Of a stretch of 64,000 nucleotides of DNA, positions 10,145-21,280 are shown one piece after another. Position 1 is the first letter of the stretch. Every line of letters starts with the position of its first letter. Origin of the DNA: Alternaria dauci (Eukaryota > Ascomycota > Dothideomycetes > Pleosporales > Pleosporaceae). Made by a program: the position numbers and the translations under genes. The DNA lies in contig NC_091280.1 of NCBI RefSeq assembly GCF_042100115.1, positions 1,302,001 to 1,366,000 on the forward strand, in the 5' to 3' direction. The notes under the pieces were generated by a model. It did not search any database and was not told the origin of the DNA. It saw only the letters and a list, made by a program, of their open reading frames with translations.

Positions 10145-11641
10145 CTACAACTTCGCCTTGACAGCACGCTCTAGCTCCTGTGTCCACTCTTTCAAATCAA
10201 CCCTCTTGCTTGCATCCTTGACGAGCACCTTCCCAAACCACGCCAACAGATCGAAACCCAGATCTCTAGACAAGCCCTGCACCCTCTTCATATTCTTGGT
10301 GCCCTGGTCGTCGTGCCTCATGCACTGCAGCGGACATCCCGACTTGATCATCTCCCGTTGCTGATACTTGTTCCCTTTGAAAACATCATACGGAGAAGAA
10401 CCCAAGATAAGGAAGAGTAGGGTAATAGCCAAGGACCAGAGATCTGATGTCGCAGAGGGTGGGGTGGTAGACGAGGAGCTGAGTAGTGAGGGGTCAAGGT
10501 AATCCCATGTTCCCGCGCCCAAGGGTGAAGCAGATGATTCGATGGTAGCGTCAGGGTGGCTAAGGATTGTAGACGAGAAGTCTGTGTAGACGGGTTTTGG
10601 TATGCTGGCTGAGGAAGAGGAGACGAGGATGTTGGAGGGTTTAATGTCGGCGTGCGTGCAGAATTTGTCTTGCATCCATTGCAGGCTTTTGAGGAGTGCG
10701 AGAGCAACATCAGGGAAGACTGCGGCGAGCTTCGTTGCACGTGAGTCTTCGTCGAGTGTATTGAGCGTTTTTTGAATCCAGCCTTCGAGCGTATCGTCCA
10801 TGGCGCGAAGGATAAGAGAGCCAGTGCGCGTATCCATGCCGTAGAAAGGCACAATGTGGTTTTCTGCGTCGGGGAAGCGGGAGAGGTAGGACAGGATTCT
10901 TGCTTCAGCACTGAGCACTTTCTTCGCGCTGGTCATGGCTGGTACCTTGACCGCGTACATGGGTGGCGTTGTGGGGAGCCTGGTGAGGTCTATGGCGGAG
11001 TCTACAGTTCGGACGGGAGTGAGTGGGGGTGTCATGTCTGGCCCACAGGAACGCTGTGATGGTGACTGCTCATTTGTCTTGGGAGGACATGGCTTTGCCA
11101 AGAACACATCACTCCATGCTCCCTCGCCGATGGTCTTCTTCCGCCCTCGGTCGTCCGTCTTAAACTCATAATCCGTCGAGTGGTACGGGAAGGTGATGAG
11201 CTCAGTGCTGCCAGGTTGTGGGGACGCATCCAGTGACAGTCGAGGCCGATTCAGTGACGATATGGAGCCTCCACGCCGTGAGCTTGACAAAGAGCTCAGA
11301 AAGTCGGATGATGTCGAATTGGACTTGGAATGCGAGGCACTACTAGGTGTTATAGGAGGTGTGACTGCACCACTGTTTTGCATGCTGCGAGGATCTGGCG
11401 TGCCCATAGTCATAGACCGTTTTCTTGTTGGAGACACTGGTGGTGTAGAAAGTGTCCGTATGGCAGCCGGGCCTGAGAACATGCTATCAGGTAGAGCAAC
11501 TTTCTGTCCTTCTTTTGTTGCGTTGTCCGTAAGTAGGTGAAGCTGCGGTTGTTGTCTTTTCTGGGTGAGTGATGTTGGCGACTCGAATACAGCTGGTTCT
11601 TCCATTGGAATAGGGAACGTAAATCGTCCAAGTTGCGCCAT
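10145..11641 (-). CDS. divergent protein kinase-like protein
   Basis: Single exon, 498 residues. The first ~165 residues are low-complexity Ser/Pro/Thr with many S/T-P sites, likely a phosphorylated tail. The kinase domain follows: glycine loop G172-E-G174, VAIK-type lysine in A230-V-K232, a candidate alphaC glutamate at E246, catalytic loop H330-A-D332-I-K-P-S-N337, and D354-F-S in place of DFG. The APE region reads as GTWDYLDP, and the alphaF Asp is D400 in SDLW. The Arg of HRD is replaced by Ala and the Gly of DFG by Ser. All phosphotransfer residues (K232, D332, N337, D354) remain, so it may be active but not activated through an RD-type loop phosphorylation. An insert of about 45 residues separates the glycine loop from the lysine. 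The specific subfamily is not recognised. Confidence 0.85.
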   Translation of the reverse strand: MAQLGRFTFPIPMEEPAVFESPTSLTQKRQQPQLHLLTDNATKEGQKVALPDSMFSGPAAIRTLSTPPVSPTRKRSMTMGTPDPRSMQNSGAVTPPITPSSASHSKSNSTSSDFLSSLSSSRRGGSISSLNRPRLSLDASPQPGSTELITFPYHSTDYEFKTDDRGRKKTIGEGAWSDVFLAKPCPPKTNEQSPSQRSCGPDMTPPLTPVRTVDSAIDLTRLPTTPPMYAVKVPAMTSAKKVLSAEARILSYLSRFPDAENHIVPFYGMDTRTGSLILRAMDDTLEGWIQKTLNTLDEDSRATKLAAVFPDVALALLKSLQWMQDKFCTHADIKPSNILVSSSSASIPKPVYTDFSSTILSHPDATIESSASPLGAGTWDYLDPSLLSSSSTTPPSATSDLWSLAITLLFLILGSSPYDVFKGNKYQQREMIKSGCPLQCMRHDDQGTKNMKRVQGLSRDLGFDLLAWFGKVLVKDASKRVDLKEWTQELERAVKAKL

Positions 11642-14038
11642 GTTGGTTTTACAGTGATACTCGCTTCACAGTATTCGAGTTTGACAAGCAGCACTGTACG
11701 GTTACAGTGTGCGGGTAGCGCGTTGCTAACTGTTGCCTGAACCTTGAAGACAATGTGGGTACGAGTTGGACAACGAACCCCAAGAGACGATGCGAAACAG
11801 GAATAGGACCTCAAACAGGACAGGAAATGCGAAACGTTAAAAAGCGAATAAACGTATCTTTTTTCGTCGGCGTGTGTCGAAGCTGGGACCGGAACCGAGT
11901 GATGCGAACCAACAAAGAAAGCAAGATGGTAGTACTACAGGTAATCGTACACGAGATAAGAGGATGGGTCCACAAAACGGCTTGGGCGCAGCCTAACAGA
12001 TGGTAAGAAGCATTGTGGGTGAAGGTCGCAAAAGATGGCGGCACGTGCAGAAGGTAATGGTTGTGAGTCGATGAGTCGAAAAGCGATCGGAGTTGCAAAC
12101 GGTGTCTATAAGCAAAGAAGGCTGCGCCCCGGAGTATCCGGGGACGGGTGGCACACATTCATCCCTACCCGAACCAACGCTGCGCAATCTTAGGCAGCGT
12201 TGTTGGAGGCTGATGATTCGTAGGGGGAAAAGACAAAGCGCATCCCCTGGAATCCGATGCGCGATTCCAGAAGCGCCTTCCCCCCATTCACACGTCTTTC
12301 CTAGCCGGGTTGTCTCGCGTTGGCTAATAGCGATAGCGCGCAGATGGTACGCAATTCTTGGCCCCGGATCCCCAATGACTGGCCAGCATTGTGTGAACGT
12401 GCGTGGTTTGATTGGGCTGCGCGACGTTGCCTTGCCCCATCAAGGATTCGCCTTTGTGTGCGACAGGTTTTGCTGCGTGCCATGCATGGGGCTCTCTGCT
12501 TGGACAAGATGCGACACTTGACGTCTTCGCTCGGAGGTATTCTGGGGACACTCGGTGCTTCTTGTCTGTGACGTCGACATTAACACCGTGGCTTGTGGAG
12601 ATGGGCTGCGCAGTTTGTCACTCAGACTGGGCAAGTCATGAGATTGCAAAGACGTGTGGGGCCATCGTGAGTTATCGCTAGCACATTGTTGGCTCAAATC
12701 ACTGGTGTAACGTTTGTCTGCCGTTCCGTCCGCAACTACGACAGCGTAACGTGGAGATGAGACGCGTTTTTTTCTTCTCCACCCGGCCGAGCGTCGGAGA
12801 GAAGACCGATCAATTCCCAACTTCGACAACGTGTCTCGTGGACGTGCCGGTGTCATCGCTCAAAAGATTCGTCATGCATCGTGGCCATCGACAGACATTC
12901 CGGTCACCAAATTGGAGAAACTGCGCCGACACCCCCTCTTCTGCGCTTGCGGCGTCGAGAATCGTGAACCAACTACTCCGGATGCGCCCATGCCGGTAGG
13001 CCAATAAAGTAATTTTTGTTGACGTCGCTGGGCCTCAAGCTCCGGACTAAGGTTTAGGACAACGGGCGTGGGCTTATCTCATCTGCAAAAGTGTAGTTCG
13101 CAGATTGCGCTAGGTAAGCACATGGCTGCATATGGGGGGGCTATCAGGCTACTGTACCATCTTGATCTTGCCCATCGGGCGATTTTCAAGCCACCCGTTC
13201 GGTCCAGAGTTCAATCCAGATACCAACCTCACACCTGTTGATATCACGTACCCCCAAATTGGGTATGGTCAATGCTGATAAGGGAAATTTGACAGCCTCA
13301 ATAGCCGCCATGCACAAGAGTGGAGCCCAAACCGAACCACACACGGCGGGTCGTCGGATGAGTATCTAAGGGTATGCCACACTTCGGTTCGCAGATATTG
13401 ATAAGATAGTGTTGCTTCCTATCAGGGGCATGGTGGGTGTCAAAGGGGGAGATTGGTAGCACTTGAATACTTGACGGATTGATTTCTCTGCTACTCTATC
13501 TCCAACTCTCCTAGTCACCATCAATTGACTGTCCGTCCCACGCTGGCAACGCGTGAAATACTGCGAACAGAATACGCTCAAGGGAATTGGTAAATGGTCT
13601 CCTGATGCGCCCACGATTGAACAAAGGAGAAAAACAGACCCAGACACAAGGAGAAAGGAGGAGCCGACGATATGCCAGGCGGAGAAAGACTACATATATA
13701 CGGGATGGATATATAGGTAACGTCGCCCCTTCATGCCTATCAATCAACGGAAACCCCAAAAGTACAACTCTTTGCCCAACCGGATGCAGAGAGGTCGAAG
13801 TAAAAACGCCGGCTTCATAATGGGTAATCGTATGATTGTGCCATTTGCATTGATGCCATGTGAACCCATTTCGATTGATGATTACAGTATATTGGTACGG
13901 ATGCCCAAAATATGCACAAAACGCTTAGATAGCTCAGAATCTGTTTTGTTGATTTTGTTGATGCTGTTGCTGGGCGACCGAGGAGCGTTTATACGAATCG
14001 ATAATTTGGCCCACCTGCTCCTCGTGCTCGCTCTGGCG
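11642..14038. other. 2.4-kb gene-free stretch
   Basis: Upstream of the divergent kinase gene and downstream of the FLC gene. Holds a short G run (13134-13140) and a TATA-rich patch near 13690-13715. Open frames up to 142 codons occur but overlap each other on both strands and lack motifs. No gene called. Confidence 0.45.
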
Positions 14039-16327
14039 TCAGTTTTCATATCCTGCGCCTCGTTGCCACGGGCTCGGGCTGGTGTTTTGGTGGTACTGCT
14101 GCGGTTGGCCTTGACCGTTGCTGCCGGGGCGGTATGACGGTGCGGGGCTTCGGCGCTCGTAAAAGGATGGGGGTGACGGTGAGACGGTTCCGTCATTGCC
14201 TTGGCTTCGTGGTGGTACGGCCGCATAGTGCTCGTTGAAACCACCCTCCTTGGCAGCCATTTGTCGCTGCTCTTCGGAGGAGTAGTCATCCTCGTCGTCA
14301 ATGCGACTCCTTGACCCAGTGTAGGGGTGAGTACCCTTGCCCTCACCACGGGCGGTCGCGCCGAGTGCGTCGAGCTCAGTCGTCAGCTGGGTTTGCGACT
14401 TGATGAAGGAGCCGCGGTCGTCGCGCATTGGCTGGTAACGGGTATCGGGATTCTTGGTGAACAATGCGAAGCCGGAAGAGACCAGAAGCATAAGAAGCAG
14501 AATCAGGGCAAAGGCGGCGTTGATAATGAAGAAAATGACACCCATGACACCAGTGACGATGGCCTGCAAAGGTTAGCTTGAGCATAGTCACACGAGTCTA
14601 CCTTACTTACCGGCTGTTTGAAGATCTCAGTAAACATTAGCAAGAAGAAAGCGCTGAGGAAGTTGATGGCAGCAATGGCAATGTTGAAACCGTTGGTCTT
14701 CTTGTCCATCCATGGGCGAAGCACTGATACACCAACGAGCAGAACAGCCTCGATGAGGACTAATGCGATGGCTTGGGTCTTGAAGCTGCCCTGGGACAGA
14801 CCGACAAACATGGCCTTGATGAGGAGGTAACCGAGCCATGGGATGATGAACCAATAGGCGGCAGCCTTGAATTGGACGTAGAGGAAGCCCCACTTGTTGA
14901 GCGCGACAGGGTCTGAGTAAAGAATGTAGGCGGGGTTCTTGTGCATAGCAATGGAGCGCTGCGCAATTCGGACAACCTTTGACGAAGCCCAGACGAGGAT
15001 GCCAATCATGGTGAGCATGGACAGGATAGCCAAAACGACGAGACCAGCGGAGTCACGCTGCGTCAATTCCCAGAAGCTCAAGACCATCATCTGCGGGAAG
15101 CCAATGAGGACAACACGGAAAAGGATACCCTTGAGCACAGTCTGCCAGCCGTTGCGGAAGTCGACGAACTTGTCGTTCTTCATCTTGCCAGCCTTGACGA
15201 GACCTTCGCAGATGTACTTGAAGGCGACTACGCCGATGACTGTGAAGAGGACAAAGATGACGAAGAAGGTGTATCCGGTAAAGAAGATGTTGGTCGTCTC
15301 GATCTTGGCCTTGAAGCCCACACGCTCGATGCCATGGAGAACCAAACGGTCTCCACCAGCCTGTGCCTCGGTGGCGGCAGCGTTACTACGGGCCATGAGG
15401 CGTCCGACAGCACCGGTGGTGAAGTCGATGGCACGCCTCATCTTCCTCTTCTTTTGGACTTCGACAGAGATGTATGACAGCTGCGAGAGGTAGGTGGTTG
15501 GGGTTCCGCCAGTGGCACGCTGGTACCAGGTTGCCAATTCTTGGAGGAACTGGACGCGGATCATGCCCATGGTCCATTGGAAGTTCTGGGTCCAGGCGGA
15601 GACGATGGGGGGAAGAGGGACAGCGCAGAGACCGATGAAAGCCTGAGCCTGGAAGTAACCGAACAGCGACATGGCGTTGGCTGCGACGTGGGCGGCGGTA
15701 TTGGAGTGACCCAGTCCAGAGGTGATGGCAGACGCCATGAGACCCAGACCGGCGATGACAGCTGTGACCCATGCTACGGCCTTTTGGTCGACCGAATGTC
15801 CGTTTGACAATTCTGCCTCGACGCATGCCAGTTGAACGTCCGTCTCTGCGTCCCTAATCTTTACTCGTACAACGGCGTCGAGATCGGGAATGGTGTATGC
15901 GATGCCTGTATCATGTCAAAAGTGTGCCACGACGACTCTCGAGGCGCGTCTTACCTGGAATTACGCTCAGGACGTCCTCGCCGATTTCGATGTTGGACTT
16001 GATGGTCAGCGGGCCGGCGTTCATGGGGCACAGGCCCTCGAGCTCCTTCTGGTTACAGGGGTCGAGCTTCTGGTTCATGGCGGAGTATCCATATACGAGC
16101 AGCTCGATGTCGGCCTCGATCCTGCCGGCGATATTTGAGATCCCCTCGATATTAAAGCCCAGACTGCGGTTGCTGGGGGTGAATGCGACGTTGAAGAGGG
16201 TGGCGGAGAAGCTGGAGTTGGACATGCACGGGTTGAGCGACTTGGATTCGATGACACGCTCAGCGGAGGCGAGCGGCGCAGCGACGGCAGCGAGCCATAG
16301 CAGCGACTTGGACAGCGAGAACTTCAT
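14039..16327 (-). CDS. TRP-like / flavin carrier (FLC) family membrane protein
   Basis: Exons 16327-15955, 15905-14611 and 14563-14039 (introns of 49 and 47 nt); 730 residues. A signal peptide (about residues 1-22, ending PLASA) is followed by a Cys-containing ML-like lumenal domain, then a multi-pass region of about nine hydrophobic segments characteristic of the fungal TRP/FLC family. The C-terminal ~130 residues are a cytosolic Ser/Pro/Gln-rich tail. Yeast FLC1-3 reside in ER or Golgi membranes and have been linked to FAD import into the ER, calcium release and cell-wall maintenance; Pkd2 of fission yeast is related. Frames join exactly at both introns. Which FLC paralogue this corresponds to cannot be decided by eye. 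Confidence 0.92.
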
Positions 16328-18918
16328 GGTGGGTGGTGGTGTTGTTGTGGTGTATTAGGTGCGCGGAATGGGTAGGCCTCAGGCGCGGGCGTACTCGTTA
16401 CGAGTACCAGGGAGGAAGGTCGGCCAAACCAGCGGCGCGAGGTTGCGGTTGGGCGAGGTCCGTTTGCGGTCCTTGACGGTGTGGACAATGCGGGCGTAGA
16501 GGGTGTGAATGTGAGTGCGTTGTGTGGGGGTGAGCGAGTGGCAGTCGGGAGCGACTGAAGCGGTGGTTGGTGAGGTCGAAAGTGGTGGTCGCGCAGGACA
16601 ACTGGGGAGGAAACCGGGAATCAGGGCGCGGCGAAGAAGAGGCGGCTGGGCGACGCTAATCCAAGGGGATATGATGTGTAAACGACCGGACGGGCGCGAT
16701 CAGCACTTGGACGCAACCCAATAAAAACAAAGCAGCTGCGCTCTTGTCGTCACCGAACTCGACGGTTGTGTTTGGGAGCTGGCTGAGGAGGGCGAGAGAT
16801 GGGGCAGACGGTGCGAGGAGGTGCAGCTTGAAGGAGCAAGGTCTATGCACTTCAGGGGAGCGAGACGGTGTTGGTCGCGGCGAGTGGGCCAGATGAATAC
16901 GCGCGGCACCGGCTCAGCGCCCAGCCTCAGTCGCATCAGCCAACTCGTCCAACGGCTGTCAAGTCTGCGCTTGCGAGGGGGGACATGCACGCATCGCAGG
17001 GCTACTTTCACTCGACACCCGTTTGCCTGTGCCCAGAGGGGTCTTCCAAGTCCCTCCAAGACGACACTCGTCTTCGCAGTCGTCAATCTGGCCGTCTCCT
17101 TCCCTCGCCAGGCTGGAACAGGCGGATGAGGCAGGGGCGAGGGGACAGGGGGGCCAGCGCTGCTTCGCCACACTCCTACGCAGGAACAATCTCGCCCGGC
17201 CAATCACAGGGCCGCTCTAGGCCTCTTCTCGCGCTGACTGAGAGTTTGCGAGCCAGGTCCGCCCAGCCCGTCGTATTCGTTCTCATTTCACCGCCCAATA
17301 CGACCAACGCGCTCAACTCGCTCCTCCATCCCATCCCGGCTACCACCAGATTGCTGCAACCCCCAGGGACGTTGATGTTATGCAATTACAGCATGCCACC
17401 AGGCATCCTGCGGCACACAGAGTCTGGCCACGACCCCATCCGTGCTCTCGGCACCAGCGGAAGGCTGCACGCCTGCACGCAAATAGAGACACCCCAAGCC
17501 CCCCCCTTCAGCCAATCATGCCGGACCAGAGTGTGGCGCCCTTGGCCAGCGACGTCAATGAGCCGTAGATTCCCTACATCGAGATGGACAAGACTGCACG
17601 CCCGCATACACGTGCTGCTGATGCTGGGCTCTGCACACTACGGCTTCATTTTCCGCAGCTTGCGTAATGCTCGCACGTGTCGTCAGTCTGAACATCATTG
17701 TTTCCTCACATCGGTCCTCGATTGACTGGACATGTTCAGTCCAACCACCATTGTACCACCGAAGGATCATCATTCACGTCCTGTGCAAGACGTCATGCAT
17801 CCGCGTTGCGCACCCCATGTCTGCAAACTACCAACAAACGTCTCGCCCACATCTGAAACACGGGATCTGCTCGTCCAGAAAATCTCACAGGTCCTCGGCC
17901 CGCTCACATCTATCGATATCGTGTGCGCAGCTTCAATTTCTAACCTCCAGCACTGGATTGACCCTGAAGATCGTCATCTTTCCCATGCGCGCTTGTGGGG
18001 GGAGCGGCCCCACCAGCCTTGCAACAAGTGGGCGCGAACGCGTAACCGCACGTTTGGCCAACTTCAATCAACTGACTCTACATCCACCTTGTCCCATTTA
18101 CAGTCGGCTTACCCCAGGTAAACATGTCATTCACACTGCGCAGTCTTGTACAACACTTCCGAGTTGAAGAATTACGAAGCGACTAAGCGAGCCTCACAGT
18201 ACCCAATCTCGTCAATGAGTTTCATCATCTTCATGGTTTCTTTCTTCCAAAATCAATTCGCAAACATGTTCTATTTCTGGTCTCTACCTCCAACCTTCTC
18301 GGTCCATGGCTTGTGAACATACGTCGTTGCGTCCGATCTTGCGATTCCAGGATACGAGTGCTAAATAGATTACCTAAACATGTTCAACCCCGACGATATT
18401 CAACGCAGGAGCTTCCAGCATGCCCTGCATGTCGCGCCGCTGTTGTCAATCTAGTTGCACTCCTGCTCGCGACTTCAATGAACCATGACCGTCAATATAG
18501 CCAAATTCTACAACACTAGTACATACCTTGGTTGTCTCCACCAAAGGCATTCAAAGTTGTACAGAAAAGCCTATTCCTCTGGTTACTTGTACTTGGATAG
18601 TGTATACCGTTGTGACAGGTGCAGGGTGTGTGAGACGTGGAGTGAAGGGCAGAAACGATTGATACGCTCTGTTGTTTCTTCAACTTCGTGATGCGGGAGC
18701 TGGACATCGTTTGTTTGCTCCCCATATGCAGCGGTGTGCAGGCGCTCGAGAGTATGCATGCTCCCGCTCTTCACTTGTCAATTTTCCCACCCAACAAACG
18801 AACCGATTTGCACCACGACAGCCGAGACACTGCTCGAGCTTGACAGTCGCACCTCCATCAGTCACTACGACAACACACCCACTCTTGTTGCTGAGCTCAT
18901 CGAATACCAAAGTCCACG
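16328..18918. other. 2.6-kb gene-free stretch
   Basis: Divergent upstream regions of the FLC gene and the hypothetical gene at 18919. C-rich and open in several frames (one of 285 codons at 16868-17725), but the translations are Arg/Ser/Pro/His-rich without motifs. I see no gene. Confidence 0.45.
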
Positions 18919-20001
18919 ATGCCACACGCCACCGCCGTCTTGGCGCAAGATACCCATGGCTTTGACAACTCCAAGAAGGCTGAACTGGAACTACTACTCA
19001 AGACTAAACTTCAGGGCGTACCAACTCACCATCTTCCCACTCTGATCCTCGCCGACATTCTCAATCAAACACCGCGAGCGCTAAACATTGCAAACATACC
19101 TCCAGATATCCAGCTCCACTTCTTCCTGCAAAACCGCGCCGCTATCGATACTCACGCCGGAAAGCCGATCAAAGACGAAGACAAACAAAACCTTGACATA
19201 ACACGGGCGATCTGGTTCTACAGGCTCGATGAAGCGCACCAATTCCAACGCTTTCACGACCTTATGCGATGGAACACCACGATTTATGTCGCGCTGTTAG
19301 CTCAATATTCGAGGCAAAGCGGCCAGAAATACTCCTCTCCCAGTGAGGTCAGAGCGAGTCATCATGGGCACCACGGCAGGGACTCTTACAAGCCCATCCC
19401 CCCCGCAGCCATTCGTTTCATAACCCAATATCTCACTGCTGTTCTCGAGCACCACAACACCCCTACCTCCAGCTTCGCCGCTCGCGAGTCCTTTATCCGA
19501 GTCTGGAAATCGAGCCCTTGGGATCTGTTCACCGTCTTTGGCGGTGCGCAGAAGAAGTTGATGAAGAATGCTATGAAAGTTTTGAGTAAGAACTGGGAGG
19601 CTGAGCTGGCTATCGCAGAGAAACAGATGGGCAAGGAGCGGTATGAGATGGAGGTGGGCAAGTTTGTTGGGGGGTTGATACCTGGGAGAAAAGACCAAGG
19701 TGTGCGTGCGTGGGAGAAAAAGAGTAAAGAGAAAGGCGTGCGTGGAGACATTGATATGGAAATCGTAGCGCCCAAACGCCAGGGCGAGGGCAAAGAGACG
19801 GATGGAAACGAGCTGCTAGAGGCACTTTCCTCTCCGTATACTTCACAGACCAAGGATTCCAAGAAACAAGCGGAAGCTAGGGGCGGTGTGACTACAGTTG
19901 AAGGAACACCGGTCGTCGATACAAGGTATGCGATTGCGGTGGTGCAGAGCATGAAGCCGAGAGACATCTTGCCTGTTCTTATTCGCTTGTTTCCGGAGTA
20001 G
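18919..20001 (+). CDS. hypothetical protein
   Basis: Single-exon 360-residue protein; family not recognised. No signal peptide or membrane segment. The N-terminal two thirds look mostly helical with conserved-looking Trp/Phe positions (IWFYRLDEAHQFQRF, RVWKSSPWDLF). The region from about residue 220 is Lys/Glu-rich and probably coiled or disordered. The C terminus (YAIAVVQSMKPRDILPVLIRLF) ends in a short hydrophobic helix. The start is the first ATG of the frame. It stands alone between a long upstream gap and a convergent alcohol dehydrogenase gene. Confidence 0.75.
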   Translation: MPHATAVLAQDTHGFDNSKKAELELLLKTKLQGVPTHHLPTLILADILNQTPRALNIANIPPDIQLHFFLQNRAAIDTHAGKPIKDEDKQNLDITRAIWFYRLDEAHQFQRFHDLMRWNTTIYVALLAQYSRQSGQKYSSPSEVRASHHGHHGRDSYKPIPPAAIRFITQYLTAVLEHHNTPTSSFAARESFIRVWKSSPWDLFTVFGGAQKKLMKNAMKVLSKNWEAELAIAEKQMGKERYEMEVGKFVGGLIPGRKDQGVRAWEKKSKEKGVRGDIDMEIVAPKRQGEGKETDGNELLEALSSPYTSQTKDSKKQAEARGGVTTVEGTPVVDTRYAIAVVQSMKPRDILPVLIRLFPE

Positions 20002-20284
20002 CGAAACCCGTCATTTACGACTGTGTACATCCAGACGAACATGTGAGAATCTGCATGCTTATCAGTAAACAACTCTGTCCACAGGCACTAGATAAACACG
20101 AGCAAAGTAAGATTTTCAAGACCATGGCAATAATAAGAAAATTTCACGACTCAATCACTGCAAGAGAAGAGACAACCAAAGTGCGTTCAAACATATGAGA
20201 TTCGTAAAATCTATCATCGGCATCTCCTAGCCATGCCCTGTTCATTAATCTCCATTATCCCATCATTGGTACAAAGCCATCCAT

Positions 20285-21280
20285 CTATTGGGGCTTAAGC
20301 ACACCACGGTACCTCATCTTTCCATCCCTCAGCGTGGTCATAGCCTCCTCGATACCGCTCTCGGTCAACGGGAACTCCATGGTGATGGGCTTGATGCCGT
20401 GTAGCGCAGAGAAAGCCAACATGTTGCGGTGTACAGCCCTGGCAGCGACAACGGAACCCTGGACCGTGATACCCTTGGAGATGAGGGCCATGTGTGGGAT
20501 GGCAAAGTCGTCAAAGGAAACGGTCATGGGGAAGATGATGGCGTTGGAGTTGAGGACGGGAAGCATCATCTTCCAGTCTGGCATAACCGAGGTAGTGACG
20601 AGGAGTGCGTCGACGGGGCGGCTGACGCTAATCTCAGTCTTTCCCTTCATGGCGATGAACTCCTTTGCGCCGAGCTTCATAGCCTCGTCCTTCTTGTTGT
20701 CTGATCCGGAGAAGACGACGACGTCGCAGCCCATCTTGGCGGCGTATTGGATGGCCAAGTGGCCAAGACCACCAACACCCATGACACCGACGCGGTCCGT
20801 GGGCTTGACGTTGTAGGTGTGCAGGGCGTTGAACACGGTAGCACCACCGCACATCAGAGGTGCGGCCTCAGCGTCGCTCAACTCATCGGGGACCTTGTAG
20901 ACGAACGCCTCGCGCCAGACAGCGTGAGAAGCAAAGCTACCCTGGTCGAGGTTCGCTGAGCCGTACATCTCGCGCTGGTTGCAGTACGTCTCACGGCCTG
21001 TGAGACACTGGTCGCAGCGGCCGCAGGAGTTGTGCTCGTATCCCCATCCGACGCGGTCGCCCTTCTTCAGCTCCTTGACGTTGGGGCCAAGCTCTTCGAC
21101 GACACCAACCCCCTCGTGGCCGAGAGCCATGTCGGCCCCCTTGTAGTGCTCATCGGTTCCGCAGAGACCGGAGGCGGTTACTTTGATCAGGACCTGGTCG
21201 TCCTGGAGGTCAGGCTTGGTGGTCTGGGCCTTGACAATCTTGCTGTCCTTGGAGCCCTTGAAGACGGTGAAAGAAGGCAT
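20285..21280 (-). CDS. zinc-dependent alcohol dehydrogenase, cinnamyl-alcohol-dehydrogenase type
   Basis: Medium-chain dehydrogenase/reductase of 331 residues, predicted to reduce aldehydes or oxidise alcohols with NADP(H). Catalytic zinc ligands are C40 (GLCGTDEH), H55-E56 (GHEGVG) and probably C144 (PLMCGG). Structural zinc cysteines are C86, C89, C92 and C100 in normal spacing. The cofactor loop GVGGLGH (168-174) lies in the Rossmann domain. The ATG chosen gives the family-typical start; an upstream in-frame ATG at 21334 would add 18 residues with no recognisable role. Single exon. It is not adjacent to the second ADH at 51369, and the two are clearly different in sequence. Confidence 0.93.
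   Translation of the reverse strand: MPSFTVFKGSKDSKIVKAQTTKPDLQDDQVLIKVTASGLCGTDEHYKGADMALGHEGVGVVEELGPNVKELKKGDRVGWGYEHNSCGRCDQCLTGRETYCNQREMYGSANLDQGSFASHAVWREAFVYKVPDELSDAEAAPLMCGGATVFNALHTYNVKPTDRVGVMGVGGLGHLAIQYAAKMGCDVVVFSGSDNKKDEAMKLGAKEFIAMKGKTEISVSRPVDALLVTTSVMPDWKMMLPVLNSNAIIFPMTVSFDDFAIPHMALISKGITVQGSVVAARAVHRNMLAFSALHGIKPITMEFPLTESGIEEAMTTLRDGKMRYRGVLKPQ

Noticed and set aside
13201..13230. B-box-like GAGTTCAATCC
   Set aside because: No T-stem pairing and no A-box at the right distance.
16868..17725. 285-codon open frame between the FLC gene and the hypothetical gene at 18919
   Set aside because: Arg/Ser/Pro/His-rich translation without motifs, overlapped by open frames in other phases; looks like C-rich leader DNA.
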